A DNA stretch of 64,000 bases from Aliterella atlantica CENA595 (GCF_000952155.1 NZ_JYON01000022.1:1-64000); one strand, 5' to 3'; shown: positions 31,989 to 41,559, counted from the stretch's first letter. Notes: generated by a model not told the origin, from the letters alone. Numbers and translations are program-made.

Positions 31989-33251
31989 CTACTGCGCTAA
32001 TTGAATTTCTTTATTTGCTGTAATTTGAGCTTTTTGCATTGCACTAGCTAAAGGTTGTTCGCCTAGCATGGCACTAATAAACTGGTTGTTAAAATTATTC
32101 AATATTAGCGGTAAATACTCACCTGCTTGCCAAATAGTTGCATAACTAGCACCAGCAATAAAAGGAGAATACAATTGTCTTTTTTCATAGCCTAATTGCC
32201 TAGCAACAGACTTACGAGTAGGTAGGGCAAAACCACCACTTGTCCAAGCCTTCATTCCCTCCTTTCCTGTCAAATAAGCAATCAACTTCCAAGCGGCGGC
32301 TTTATGTTGAGATTTTTTATTCATTACATAAGCAACTGTATAAGCCATAGTGCCATTTTTACCATCAATTGTCGGCACTTCTGCGGTAGCATATTTAAGA
32401 TTGGGGAAAGTATCGTCTAAATAAGAAATTAGCCAAGGTCCTTCAATTACCATTGCAGCCTTACCTTGACCAAATATTTCGCTACCAGAACTAGCACCAA
32501 CATCCGAAGGTTGACTTGCAGACTTATCAAGGCGGTATTGATCGACAATTAACTGCAAACCTTGCAAACTTTCGGTTGATGCAAAAGTAGCCATACCCTC
32601 AGCATCAACTAACTTGCCTCCAAAAGCTTCAGTTACATACGCAAGCCTTGCTAACTCTGGTAAAATACCCAAACCATAGCGATCTATTTTGCCATCCCCA
32701 TTGCGATCGCGAGTAAGTTTGCGTGCATATTCCCGCAACTCATCCCAAGTACGCGGAGTTTGCGACAAACCAGCCTCAGCAAAAGCCTGCTTATCGTAAA
32801 AAAGCACTAAAGTAGAGAAATCTTTAGGCAAACCGTAAATTGTGTTATTGCTTTTAAAAGCATCAAGCAACTTAGGTTCAAAATCTGCTAAATCGAACTC
32901 CTTGTTTATATACCCATTCAGCGGTTCCAATACCCCAGGAGAAATCAACCCAGGCGCTTCCAAAGCATCCAAATAAAATACATCCGCCGCCGTCTCACCA
33001 ATCAAGCGAGTTTTCAGCACATCCATATACTGATCGGCGATCGCATCATACCTTACCTTAATCCCAGGATTTTCAGCTTCAAATCCATCAATCACCTTTT
33101 GCAAAAATTGTTTCTCCAGCAAATTACTCCAACCGCTAAGAGTAATCGTTACTACCCCACTGTTATCTACCTGTCTTCCAACGCTACACCCAGTGAAAAT
33201 AGCAATCCCGATAACAAACAAAGCAAAAAATGCCAAAATCTTCCTAACCAT
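31989..33251 (-). CDS. Sugar ABC transporter substrate-binding lipoprotein (1)
   Basis: Family 1 extracellular solute-binding protein of 420 residues. The signal peptide ends in a lipobox (IGIAIFTGCS, Cys about 22), so the mature protein is membrane-tethered. Mature features: VTITLSGWSN near the N terminus, YDAIADQYMDVLKTRL, WDELREYARKL and a Ca2+-loop-like DRNGDGKIDRYG (about 190). The ATG at 33251 is preferred to the in-frame TTG at 33269. It is the first gene of the four-gene importer transcript, and it is divergent from a second binding-protein gene only 23 bases away. Confidence 0.92.
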   Translation of the reverse strand: MVRKILAFFALFVIGIAIFTGCSVGRQVDNSGVVTITLSGWSNLLEKQFLQKVIDGFEAENPGIKVRYDAIADQYMDVLKTRLIGETAADVFYLDALEAPGLISPGVLEPLNGYINKEFDLADFEPKLLDAFKSNNTIYGLPKDFSTLVLFYDKQAFAEAGLSQTPRTWDELREYARKLTRDRNGDGKIDRYGLGILPELARLAYVTEAFGGKLVDAEGMATFASTESLQGLQLIVDQYRLDKSASQPSDVGASSGSEIFGQGKAAMVIEGPWLISYLDDTFPNLKYATAEVPTIDGKNGTMAYTVAYVMNKKSQHKAAAWKLIAYLTGKEGMKAWTSGGFALPTRKSVARQLGYEKRQLYSPFIAGASYATIWQAGEYLPLILNNFNNQFISAMLGEQPLASAMQKAQITANKEIQLAQ

Positions 33252-33274
33252 AAAAGTGCGATCGCTCAAAAAAA

Positions 33275-34576
33275 GTGATAACTCCTAAACCTCATCTATC
33301 TCTGCGTTTGTGCAGTTCTTTATTTTTACCCCTCCTACTTGCAGCAACTCTCCTTTTAACAGGCTGTCACAACATCACCGAAACCGCCAATATAACCACA
33401 ATAACGCTATGGCAAGGCGTAAACCCGCCACCCAACCGCGACATATTACAAACTTTAGTAGACAAATTCAATCAACAAAACCCAGATATACACGTAGAAT
33501 CGTTATATGTAGGGCAAGCCGAACAACAATTACCAAAAATACTTGCCGCAGTAGTAGGCAACGCACCACCAGACCTATTATGGTTTAATGCCACACTCAC
33601 AGGGCAATTGGTAGAACTAAACGCCATCAAACCCTTAGAACAATGGCTAGACAACTCACCAGTAAAAGCCGAAATCGATCCCGCATTATTCGAGTCAATG
33701 GAATATCTTGGGCATACATGGTCAGTACCCTTTGCTACCAATAATGTAGGAGTATTTTATCGCCCTAGCATATTCAAGGCAGCAGGAATTACCCAACTAC
33801 CCCAAACCTGGGATGAACTGCGACAAGTAGCCCGACAACTGACAGCAGACACAAACGGCGACAACCGCATAGACAGACATGGCATATTTCTGCCTTTGGG
33901 GAAAGGAGAATTTGCTGTATTTTTGTGGCTACCGTTTATGTGGAGTGGCGGCGGCGAATTAGTAGCAGATGACAAGCAGACACCAGCAATTGTTAATCAA
34001 GGCGCGATCGCTTCTTTAGAATTTTGGCAAAGTTTAATCGCAGATGGTTCTGCAGTCTTATCCTTACCAGAACGTGGTTTTGAAATTGACGACTTCTTAG
34101 CTGGCAAAGTTGCTATGCAATTTACAGGACCTTGGACTTTAGGGCAATTAAAGGTTACAGGAGTAGATTTTGGCGTTTTTCCCATCCCCACCAAATCGAG
34201 GCGTGCTACAGCCGTTGGCGGGGAGAATCTGTTTGTTTTTAAGTCAACTCCTAAACGAGAAGCTGCCGCGCTGAAGTTTGCAGAATTTGTCATTAGCGAG
34301 GAGTTTCAGACGCAATGGGCAATTGGTACGGGATACTTACCAATTAATCTTAAAGCCAGACAAAGCGATCGCTACCAAGCATTTGTAGCCGAGCAGCCAG
34401 CAGCTAAAGTATTCTTAGAGCAAGCACAATACGGGCGATCGCGTCCTATTTTTCCCCGCTACAGCCGCTTATCAGAAGGTTTGGGACGGGCTTTAGAATC
34501 GGTATTATTAGGCAAAAGTACGCCCACTCAAGCTGTAAACGACGCTCAAAAACGTTTAGAGCTAATATTCCGCTAA
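33275..34576 (+). CDS. Sugar ABC transporter substrate-binding lipoprotein (2)
   Basis: Second family 1 binding protein, 433 residues, transcribed away from the importer. The lipobox is LLLTGCHN (Cys about 31). It shares WDELRQVARQL and DTNGDNRIDRHG with its neighbour, so both probably arose by duplication but have diverged strongly. The start is GTG at 33275; there is no nearby ATG. It has no permease partner of its own here, so it may deliver a different sugar to the same channel or act as a sensor. Confidence 0.88.
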   Translation: MITPKPHLSLRLCSSLFLPLLLAATLLLTGCHNITETANITTITLWQGVNPPPNRDILQTLVDKFNQQNPDIHVESLYVGQAEQQLPKILAAVVGNAPPDLLWFNATLTGQLVELNAIKPLEQWLDNSPVKAEIDPALFESMEYLGHTWSVPFATNNVGVFYRPSIFKAAGITQLPQTWDELRQVARQLTADTNGDNRIDRHGIFLPLGKGEFAVFLWLPFMWSGGGELVADDKQTPAIVNQGAIASLEFWQSLIADGSAVLSLPERGFEIDDFLAGKVAMQFTGPWTLGQLKVTGVDFGVFPIPTKSRRATAVGGENLFVFKSTPKREAAALKFAEFVISEEFQTQWAIGTGYLPINLKARQSDRYQAFVAEQPAAKVFLEQAQYGRSRPIFPRYSRLSEGLGRALESVLLGKSTPTQAVNDAQKRLELIFR

Positions 34577-34607
34577 TATGAAGTAAAAACAAGCGATCGC
34601 AACATTA

Positions 34608-35453
34608 ATGCGTACCGACAGCCTATTTTACTTAATTTTTCAAACTCAACCGAGTATTTTATTTGAGCTATTGGGTGATACTAATCCTAAAGCATCTACC
34701 TATAGCTTTGCCTCCCAAGAAATAAAAGAAACCAGTTTCCGCATTGATGGCATCTTCGTACCACCAATTCACGCTACAAATTCGCCGATATTTTTTGTAG
34801 AAATCCAAGGTTATAAAGATACGAAAAAAGTCTTGTATTCTAGCTTTTTCAGCCAAATTTTCCTCTATCTACACGATTACCAACCAGTCAACGACTGGCG
34901 CAGCATATTAATTTTCACCAAACGCAATCTAGATCCAGGCTTACCCAGACAATACCAAGACTTTGCTGATAGTCACAGGTTTCAACGCATATATTTAGAC
35001 GAACTAAGCCCTGAAAAAGACCTTTCCATCGGGTTAAGCTTGTTGCGACTGATTGGCTTGCAACCAAAGATCGCCCCAGAAAAAGCGCGGCAATTAATTG
35101 ATAGGGTGCAAAACGAACCAAACCAGGTACTAGAACCAAGAAAAATTTTAGAATTGATAGAGACGATCTGCGTGTATAAGTTTCCCGAATTGAGCCGTAA
35201 GGAGATTGAAAGTATGTTGGGATTGAGCGAACTGAAACAAACGAAAGTATATCAAGAAGCTCTAGAAGAAGGACGTGAAGAAGGGCGTGAAGAAGGGCGT
35301 GAAGAAGGAAGGCTTGAAGGCGAACTTCGCGGGAAGTTAGCCGCTGTTCCTTTACTACTTGAAGTTGGCATGAACCTCGAACAAATTGCCCAAAAGCTAG
35401 GCATAGACATTCAAGCTGTTAGACAAGTAGCAAATAGCCAATCTCAACAGTAA
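34608..35453 (+). CDS. DUF2887 / Rpn-type PD-(D/E)xK nuclease-like protein
   Basis: Protein of 281 residues common in multiple copies in cyanobacteria. The nuclease core shows FRIDGIF (44-50, Asp47) and FFVEIQGYKD (62-71, Glu65 with Gln67), the D-ExQ variant of the PD-(D/E)xK signature. The C-terminal part has a run of four near-identical EEGR units (about 218-237), encoded by an in-frame 12-base tandem repeat, followed by a helix with LEQIAQKLGID. Family relatives include RpnA-type recombination-promoting nucleases. Function in cyanobacteria is unknown. Confidence 0.82.
   Translation: MRTDSLFYLIFQTQPSILFELLGDTNPKASTYSFASQEIKETSFRIDGIFVPPIHATNSPIFFVEIQGYKDTKKVLYSSFFSQIFLYLHDYQPVNDWRSILIFTKRNLDPGLPRQYQDFADSHRFQRIYLDELSPEKDLSIGLSLLRLIGLQPKIAPEKARQLIDRVQNEPNQVLEPRKILELIETICVYKFPELSRKEIESMLGLSELKQTKVYQEALEEGREEGREEGREEGRLEGELRGKLAAVPLLLEVGMNLEQIAQKLGIDIQAVRQVANSQSQQ
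35264..35312 (+). repeat. In-frame 12-bp tandem repeat encoding EEGR
   Basis: Four units of GAAGAAGGRCGT-type sequence inside the DUF2887 gene. Copy number is likely variable between strains because such tracts slip during replication. Confidence 0.8.
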
Positions 35454-35486
35454 ATTATTGCGCGATCGCCATCTGTTAAATAAGTT

Positions 35487-35837
35487 TTATCGCAATTCCT
35501 CGCCTAGCGATTTATCGGCATTACTGGGGGAGCGATCGCCGTTAACGTTGCCTAAACTAAGACGCACTTCATCAATTGTTTCATTGAGTTGAGCGATCTT
35601 ATCTTCTAAACTGCGCCGTGCAACTTCGATTGTTTGTTCGGAGGAAGCAGCCTTCATTTGCCGCCGTTTTGCTCTTGAAGTGTTATTGTCTGTTAAGCTT
35701 GCCTTCCGCTTTGGTTCTGCATCTGCTTCTTCATTCAACGTTCTGGAAGCTAGGAGTGCGCCAATTACCCCCCCTACTACACCGCCGACAACTGTTCCAG
35801 CTATAAAGCCACCTGTAAATCCATCGCGCTGATTCAT
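35487..35837 (-). CDS. Glycine-zipper small membrane protein (YtxH-like)
   Basis: Protein of 116 residues. A glycine-zipper helix GFTGGFIAGTVVGGVVGGVIGALL (residues 6-29, in short segments of GxxxG) is followed by a basic linker (KRKASL, RAKRRQMK) and a C-terminal coiled coil with LEDKIAQLNETIDEVRLSL (about 78-96). The shape is like YtxH general stress proteins and many cyanobacterial hypotheticals. Role not known; membrane association is inferred. Confidence 0.7.
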   Translation of the reverse strand: MNQRDGFTGGFIAGTVVGGVVGGVIGALLASRTLNEEADAEPKRKASLTDNNTSRAKRRQMKAASSEQTIEVARRSLEDKIAQLNETIDEVRLSLGNVNGDRSPSNADKSLGEELR

Positions 35838-35886
35838 ATTTTTACTGCCTTGAGATTCGATCTCCTCCAGTTAGTTGCATATTAGC

Positions 35887-36537
35887 TCAAGTGCCAAACG
35901 AGCGATCGCCTGCATCCCCCAATCCTGGCACGATAAACCCTTGACTATCTAGCCCTTCATCAATGGTTGCAGTATAAATAACTAAACTCGGATAAGCTAC
36001 GCTGAGTTTTTGCAAAGCTGGGGGCGCAACTACTACTGAAATAATCCGGATTAAAGCTGGATCTACACCTCTGCTTGTCAATTGCTCCATTGCTGCCATA
36101 ATCGAGCCGCCAGTTGCTAGCATTGGTTCGCAAATTAGCACTTTAGTTTCTGGTGCAAACTGCGCTGGTAACTTATTGAGATAACAACTAGCAGTGAGCG
36201 TAGATTCATCGCGCACCAGCCCCAAATGATACACTGATGCCAAAGGTAATAAAGTCTGCGCTCCTTCTAGCACAGATAATCCTGCCCGTAAAATTGGCAC
36301 GACAGCGATCGGGATTGTATAGTCAATTGTTGTCGCTGGACTTGGTGCTAAGGGAGTTTGCACCATAGTTTCCTCAGTTGGCAACCAATCGCGCACTGCT
36401 TCGTAAGTTAGCCACCGTCCTAACTCTGTCATCGCACTTTTAAATAATACTGGTGGCGTAGCCACATCGCGGGCAACGCCTAACCAATGTTTAATTAAGG
36501 GGTGGGGTGGAACGTAAACCCGCAGTTGCAGCGTCAT
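35887..36537 (-). CDS. upp: Uracil phosphoribosyltransferase
   Basis: Makes UMP from uracil and PRPP in pyrimidine salvage. From the ATG at 36537 it has 216 residues, normal for Upp. The VPILRAGLSVLEGAQ loop, the PRPP-binding region around ICEPMLATGGSIMAAME (about 134-150) and the uracil-binding C terminus with FIVPGLGDAGDRSFGT are all present. It differs slightly from textbook DPMLATGGS by an initial Glu. Cytosine deaminase elsewhere in the window can supply its substrate. An STRR array sits 56 bases upstream. Confidence 0.93.
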   Translation of the reverse strand: MTLQLRVYVPPHPLIKHWLGVARDVATPPVLFKSAMTELGRWLTYEAVRDWLPTEETMVQTPLAPSPATTIDYTIPIAVVPILRAGLSVLEGAQTLLPLASVYHLGLVRDESTLTASCYLNKLPAQFAPETKVLICEPMLATGGSIMAAMEQLTSRGVDPALIRIISVVVAPPALQKLSVAYPSLVIYTATIDEGLDSQGFIVPGLGDAGDRSFGT

Positions 36538-36592
36538 AGCCAGGAAGGGCAATTGCTTAAGGACTGAATCATCATAATACTGTTGGGACAGG

Positions 36593-36626
36593 ATAATTCG
36601 TAATTCGTAATTCGTAATTCGTAATT
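36593..36626. repeat. STRR array, TAATTCG heptamer
   Basis: Four tandem TAATTCG units between upp and the downstream end of the Cache histidine kinase gene. Confidence 0.85.
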
Positions 36627-36659
36627 AAAAAAATTTGACACGCAGTGGGCAGACAAAAA

Positions 36660-39008
36660 TTATCTTGCTGGGCGATCGCTTTTATTTATTAGATTAATTG
36701 GTAACTTAACTGTAAAAGTAGTACCGACTCCAACTGTACTATCAACAGTAATTGTGCCACCGTGAAGCTCTACTGCATCTTTAACAATCACCAGTCCTAG
36801 CCCTGTTCCTGGCAGCTTACCAGTATTACTACAGCGGTAAAAAGAAGTAAATAATTTTGCTTTATCTGCTTCTGGAATGCCAATCCCACAATCTTGAATG
36901 CGAAAAGTTGCCGTTTCCCCGTTGCAAAACAAGTCAAATTGAATATTACCGCCTTGGGGAGAATACTTAATCGCGTTTGAAAGCAGGTTGGTGAGAATGT
37001 GTTGCAGCAAATTTTCGTCTAAGTATGCTTCATAGCAGCCGCGACATACAAAGTTCAGATTATAGGAGTCACCAGCGCTTAATTGCAGTTCCTCCACTAG
37101 CACCTGACAAAAATCGACTAAGTCAAGGACAGTCGGCTTGCATTCTAGTTTGCCTGCTTCTGCTTTACCTACAAGCAATATATCGTCAAGTAATTTGATT
37201 AAACGTTTGACTGCTGATTGAATCTGCTCAAAATATCGATTTTTCTGCTCCGGCGTTGCTCTATCGCTAAACTTCTCTAGCATTGCCGCACTCATTTTAA
37301 TTGCAGTTAGGGGCGTGCGAAATTCGTGGGAAGCATGAGAAATAAACCGAGATTTAAGGTCGCTTAATTCTCGCTCTTGTGCTAGCGCTATGCGCGTTTC
37401 TTCTGCCTGCTGGCGGGCAGTAATATCTTGAGTAATGCCAACTAATCGATACACTTGCCCTTGAGCGTTGCGTACTGGAAATGTCCGAGTCCACAGCCAA
37501 CGAACTGAACCGTTAGGCTGCACGATGCGAAACTCCTCATTATACGTTCCTAGAGTATTTTTCTGCTGTCTGTGAGGTACGCGATCGCGGTCTTCTGGAT
37601 GCACAGCCTCTAACCAAGAGTTAGGGTCTGCATACAAACTCTCGCAGCTTCTACCCCAAATTTGCTCGTAAGCTGGACTGATGTAAATAATTTCGTTGAT
37701 GTTGGGATCGGCAATCCAAAATACTTCATGAATATTTTCTGCTAACTGGCGAAACTTTTCTTCGCTAAAGCGTAAAGACTCTTCTACCTGTTGCAATTGA
37801 CTAATTTTTGTTTGCAACTGTTGATTGCTAAGTTTGAGGTCGTTTTCCTGCTCGGTGAGAGTAGAAACTAGCTTGTTCAATGACTTAGAAAGCTTCGCCG
37901 TCTCATCTTGCCCTTTAATAACTGGAATAGCAATTGTCGTATTGCCTTGGCGAATGCGATCGGCAGCTTGAGCGATCGCTAACATTGGTTTAGTTATGCG
38001 CCCAGCAACTACCCAGCCAATAACTGAAAATAACCCGCCCAACGCCAAATTCCAAGTAAATATGTGTTGTTGCAGTTGTCTTGCGGGAGCGAAAGCCACG
38101 TCTGTTGGCTGTCGCACCAACACTAACCACCCCAATCCAGGGTAATTGCGATAACCACTGCTTTTAGCAAAACCAGTTAGATACTTGCGATCGTCTGCCC
38201 AAGGTTCAATTTTGTAGTTATTGGCTCCTTGCTTGGCTGCTTGCACGCTTGCCAGCTGTAAAGGCGATGCTTGTCTCTTATCTGCTTGTGGTGCGGCATT
38301 AAATCCTTGCGGACCTAGTAATTGGCTGCCATCTTCTCTCAGCACAAACATTTCTGTATATTGATTTTGCAACGATCTTAGAAGCGATCGCTTCACCTCA
38401 TTAGACCACGACCAGCTAAGATGAGCGCCGAGTACGCCTTGATAGTTGCCTTGCAAATCTTTGACTGGTACTGCTATATCGACAAAGCGCAATGGTTCTT
38501 TACTAGGATTGGGCAACAACTTCGCTAGTTTCAAAGCTTCATGTACGTCGCCTACATAAGGTGCTGTTTTGCCCTTGATAAACCAAGGTCTTTGCGCCAC
38601 ACTTTTGCCTTCTAGCAATTTTCCGGTACTAGCTCGCACAATTCCTCTACTATCGGTTAAACCAATCCATGCATAGTCAAGATAAGTGTTTTGCAACTGT
38701 TCTAAAAGATTGCGCTGCTCGGATATTGCATAATCTGGAGTACGAATTGCATTTAGGGTACTGAGAATTTGGAGATCGCGGTAGCGCTCGAACATTCCTC
38801 GGTCTAGCTTGTCGGTCATTTGATAGGCTAGTTCTGCTAAAGATTCACCGACGTTTACTTTGATTTGTTCGCTTGCTGCGTACCCCACAATCAAACTAGC
38901 CAAGACTGATAGTACCAAAGCAACAGTACCTATCGCTATGCCCACACGAGTTTTCAGGCTACGACGCGGATTGAGATGAGCCGCAACACAGCGCAATAAT
39001 CTAAGCAT
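36660..39008 (-). CDS. Cache-HAMP-PAS sensor histidine kinase
   Basis: Membrane sensor of 782 residues from the ATG at 39008. Order: transmembrane helix (about 22-45), extracytoplasmic double Cache domain (about 50-310, with the WIGLTDSRGIVRAST and RPWFIKGK stretches), second helix (about 318-338), HAMP (about 340-395), coiled coil, PAS with PAC (about 415-540), HisKA with FISHASHEFRTPLTAIK (His about 562) and HATPase with NLLSNAIKYSP, DCGIGIP and GTGLGL. Cache domains bind small ligands such as amino or carboxylic acids outside the cytoplasm. No response regulator is adjacent, so its partner lies elsewhere. Confidence 0.9.
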   Translation of the reverse strand: MLRLLRCVAAHLNPRRSLKTRVGIAIGTVALVLSVLASLIVGYAASEQIKVNVGESLAELAYQMTDKLDRGMFERYRDLQILSTLNAIRTPDYAISEQRNLLEQLQNTYLDYAWIGLTDSRGIVRASTGKLLEGKSVAQRPWFIKGKTAPYVGDVHEALKLAKLLPNPSKEPLRFVDIAVPVKDLQGNYQGVLGAHLSWSWSNEVKRSLLRSLQNQYTEMFVLREDGSQLLGPQGFNAAPQADKRQASPLQLASVQAAKQGANNYKIEPWADDRKYLTGFAKSSGYRNYPGLGWLVLVRQPTDVAFAPARQLQQHIFTWNLALGGLFSVIGWVVAGRITKPMLAIAQAADRIRQGNTTIAIPVIKGQDETAKLSKSLNKLVSTLTEQENDLKLSNQQLQTKISQLQQVEESLRFSEEKFRQLAENIHEVFWIADPNINEIIYISPAYEQIWGRSCESLYADPNSWLEAVHPEDRDRVPHRQQKNTLGTYNEEFRIVQPNGSVRWLWTRTFPVRNAQGQVYRLVGITQDITARQQAEETRIALAQERELSDLKSRFISHASHEFRTPLTAIKMSAAMLEKFSDRATPEQKNRYFEQIQSAVKRLIKLLDDILLVGKAEAGKLECKPTVLDLVDFCQVLVEELQLSAGDSYNLNFVCRGCYEAYLDENLLQHILTNLLSNAIKYSPQGGNIQFDLFCNGETATFRIQDCGIGIPEADKAKLFTSFYRCSNTGKLPGTGLGLVIVKDAVELHGGTITVDSTVGVGTTFTVKLPINLINKSDRPAR

Positions 39009-39220
39009 TAGCAGCAAACTTCAATAATCTTCACGAACAAAAAAGCCAATTTTAAGTTAACTCTGCTGTTGTTGAGAATGCTTGCGAGTTTTCACTGAAT
39101 ATCTTACGAAACTTAATACTTTCGCGCGATCGCTTCAGTATTCTAACGCAGCGTCCAAGCTAGCAAATATGCGACTTATCAACGCAAAACCGCCTAATTG
39201 AAAATTATTTGCATTAACTA

Positions 39221-39250
39221 TTGACAAGTATTCTCAATCAAGTTTATATT
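39221..39250 (+). promoter_or_regulatory. Strong sigma-70-type promoter
   Basis: TTGACA (39221-39226) and TATATT (39245-39250) are separated by 18 bases. A start about seven bases on would fall at 39257-39258, directly ahead of a T-tailed hairpin, so its product appears to be a short RNA rather than an mRNA. Confidence 0.75.
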
Positions 39251-39257
39251 AACTTTC

Positions 39258-39330
39258 AGTGTTCTCCTCTCTTTAAGGATCGGCAGATGGGATGGGTCAG
39301 CTACGACAGCAGACCGATCCCCATTTTTTT
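39258..39330 (+). ncRNA. Candidate small RNA with CU-rich single-stranded 5' region
   Basis: A consensus promoter reads into about 73 bases that end in a clear intrinsic terminator. The first 30 bases contain UCUCCUCUCUUU (39263-39274), complementary to GAGGAG-type ribosome-binding sites and without an obvious internal pairing partner. The rest is a long hairpin followed by seven T. The plan recalls Yfr1, a cyanobacterial sRNA with a CU-rich unpaired core, but the Yfr1 core as I remember it is not present. The crtH start lies about 76 bases after the terminator. No coding frame fits. Confidence 0.65.
39286..39330 (+). terminator. Intrinsic terminator of the candidate small RNA
   Basis: ATGGG, AT, GGTC and GCT pair in order with AGC, GACC, AT and CCCAT around an ACGAC loop, with single-base mismatches or bulges between blocks, followed by seven T (39324-39330). 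Confidence 0.8.
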
Positions 39331-39406
39331 ATCTACTGCAAGAGAGCAATAAGCGCTAAACTGGACAGTTAGACAGAGCGCCTACATCTATCGAGTGCCT
39401 ACTTTC

Positions 39407-40939
39407 ATGACTGCCGCAATTTCACCTCAAATTCCTACCGCCCAAACCTTGTATGACGCGATTATTATTGGTTCGGGGGTTGGCGGTTTAGTTACAGCAA
39501 CACAACTAGCAGCCAAGGGCGCAAAAGTGCTGGTACTAGAGAGTTATATAATTCCTGGCGGTAGTGCGGGGTACTTTGAACGTGAAGGCTATCGCTTCGA
39601 TGTCGGCGCATCAATGATTTTTGGTTTTGGCACTCAAGGCACTACAAACTTACTGACTAAAGCACTAGAAGCAGTTAATGTCAGTTTAGAGACTATACCC
39701 GATCCAGTCCAAATTCACTATCACCTACCCAACAATTTAGAGGTGAAAGTCCATCGCAATTATGAGAAATTTTTGCAAGAACTGACAGAACGTTTTCCCC
39801 ACGAACGTCAAGGTATCCGTAAGTTTTATGACGAGTGCTGGAAAGTCTTTAACTGCCTCAACCAGATGGATTTACTATCTTTGGAGGAACCAAGATATCT
39901 CACGCAGGTATTTTTTCAGCATCCCTTAGCGTGTTTGGGTTTAGTTAAGTATTTGCCTCAAAACGCAGGCGACATAGCGCGGCGGTATATCAGCGATCCG
40001 GTACTATTGAGGTTTATTGACATAGAGTGCTATTGCTGGTCAGTAGTACCCGCAGACTTAACGCCGATGATTAATGCGGGTATGGTATTTTCTGACCGTC
40101 ATTATGGCGGGATCAACTATCCCAAAGGCGGTGTTGGGCAAATTGCCCAAAAGCTAGTAGAAGGGCTAGAAAAAGCTGGGGGAGAAATTTATTATCGAGC
40201 CAAAGTAGCAAATATTATTGTCGAAAACAACCGCGCTGTAGGAGTGCAGCTAACTTCAGGCAAAGAGTATCGGGCAAAAAGAATTATCTCAAATTCTACG
40301 CGCTGGGATACATTTGAGAAGTTATTGCCTGAAATACCAGCAGCCGAAAAAAAATGGCAGCAACGTTATCAAAAGTCGCCTAGTTTCCTTAATCTGCACT
40401 TAGGCGTGAAAGCAGAAGTATTGCCTGTAGGTACAGAATGCCATCACATTTTGCTAGAAGATTGGGAAAAGATGGGAGAAACAATTTTTGTTTCAATTCC
40501 TACCTTATTAGACCCCGACTTAGCACCTAATGGATACCATATTATTCATACTTTTTCGCCTAGTTGGGTTGAAGATTGGCAAGTATCACCAGGCGAGTAC
40601 GATCGCCGAAAAGAAGAGGTAGCAGGTAAAATAATTAAGCGCTTGGAGCAGATTTTTCCTGGTATAGATGCAGCATTAGATTATATGGAAGTCGGTACGC
40701 CGCGCACTCACAGGCGGTTTTTAAATCGAGTAGATGGTACTTATGGACCTATACCCCGCCGCAAGTTAAAAGGACTGTTAGGGATGCCATTTAATCGCAC
40801 ATCGGTTCCTGGACTTTATTGTGTAGGAGATAGTACATTTCCAGGTCAAGGATTAAACGCTGTAGCTTTTTCTGGTTTTGCTTGCGCCCATCGCGTTGCG
40901 GTAGATTTAGGACTAACCAAAATAATTCGTAATTCGTAA
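39407..40939 (+). CDS. crtH: Prolycopene (carotenoid) cis-trans isomerase
   Basis: FAD-type isomerase of about 510 residues that converts poly-cis lycopene to the all-trans form in carotenoid synthesis at the thylakoid or plasma membrane. The dinucleotide fold [20 protein letters not shown] and [18 protein letters not shown] (about 16-60), the [11 protein letters not shown] stretch and the C-terminal [19 protein letters not shown] are as in CrtH/CRTISO. A GTG at 39395 is an alternative start. The last residues, IIRNS, come from an STRR array that runs through the stop codon. It follows the candidate small RNA on the same strand. Confidence 0.9.
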   Translation: MTAAISPQIPTAQTLYDAIIIGSGVGGLVTATQLAAKGAKVLVLESYIIPGGSAGYFEREGYRFDVGASMIFGFGTQGTTNLLTKALEAVNVSLETIPDPVQIHYHLPNNLEVKVHRNYEKFLQELTERFPHERQGIRKFYDECWKVFNCLNQMDLLSLEEPRYLTQVFFQHPLACLGLVKYLPQNAGDIARRYISDPVLLRFIDIECYCWSVVPADLTPMINAGMVFSDRHYGGINYPKGGVGQIAQKLVEGLEKAGGEIYYRAKVANIIVENNRAVGVQLTSGKEYRAKRIISNSTRWDTFEKLLPEIPAAEKKWQQRYQKSPSFLNLHLGVKAEVLPVGTECHHILLEDWEKMGETIFVSIPTLLDPDLAPNGYHIIHTFSPSWVEDWQVSPGEYDRRKEEVAGKIIKRLEQIFPGIDAALDYMEVGTPRTHRRFLNRVDGTYGPIPRRKLKGLLGMPFNRTSVPGLYCVGDSTFPGQGLNAVAFSGFACAHRVAVDLGLTKIIRNS

Positions 40940-40957
40940 TTCGTAATTCGTAATTAC
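40921..40957. repeat. STRR array, TAATTCG heptamer
   Basis: Five TAATTCG-like units that supply the last codons and the stop of crtH and continue into the spacer. A degenerate single unit follows at about 40970-40980. Confidence 0.85.
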
Positions 40958-41559
40958 GGACAGGGAAAATAATTCGTAATTTTTAATTACAGATAAAATT
41001 GATAATTAATTCATTTAGGTTTCAAGCCCCTTAAGTAATTATGAATTGCCGCCTTGCGGCTTGAAAATCTGTTTTTAGATACTAATTAATTGGAATACGG
41101 CAGACTACTTTTTATTATAAAATCGGTGTTTTTCAATACTTATAAATAGGAAAACAGTGAAATTACTGAAATTTTAAAAGCCAGTGAATAATTATAGGTA
41201 TGGCTTGACAATACTTTTATAATTGTCGAGCTAAGTAGCGAAATTAGCAAATTACAGATTGTTCGCAATCGGTAAACAGTGCTATTTATCGATATTTGTT
41301 ACATTCATTCCCTGCGGGACGTGCGGTTAGCTATCCTTAATCAGTAAATTTTTTTAAGCTTTATCGAAAAAAGTAAAAAATCCAAATATCCTTTAAAAAA
41401 AGGGATTTTTTATTTACTATGCTAAGGAAAATAAAATAAGGGTGGTGGCACTTTAGAAGTTGTGACAGTGAAATTACTGATATACATAAGCTTTTAGATA
41501 AAGAAGCGGCTGCATAATAATGATGTCTAAGCAGTAGTTGACATCAGTAAGTAAAACAA
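40940..41559. other. Long AT-rich intergenic region with a hairpin
   Basis: 620 bases between crtH and the HetZ-related gene. It starts with the STRR array, then AT-rich sequence. AAAAAATCC (41375-41383) pairs with GGATTTTTT (41403-41411), a stem with A and T runs on both sides that could terminate transcription in either direction. No coding frame or tRNA seen. Confidence 0.55.

Noticed and set aside
39258-39330. Identification of the small RNA as Yfr1
   Set aside because: The general plan fits, but the highly conserved Yfr1 core as I recall it (ACUCCUCACAC) is not present and the genomic context differs, so only a generic sRNA call is made.
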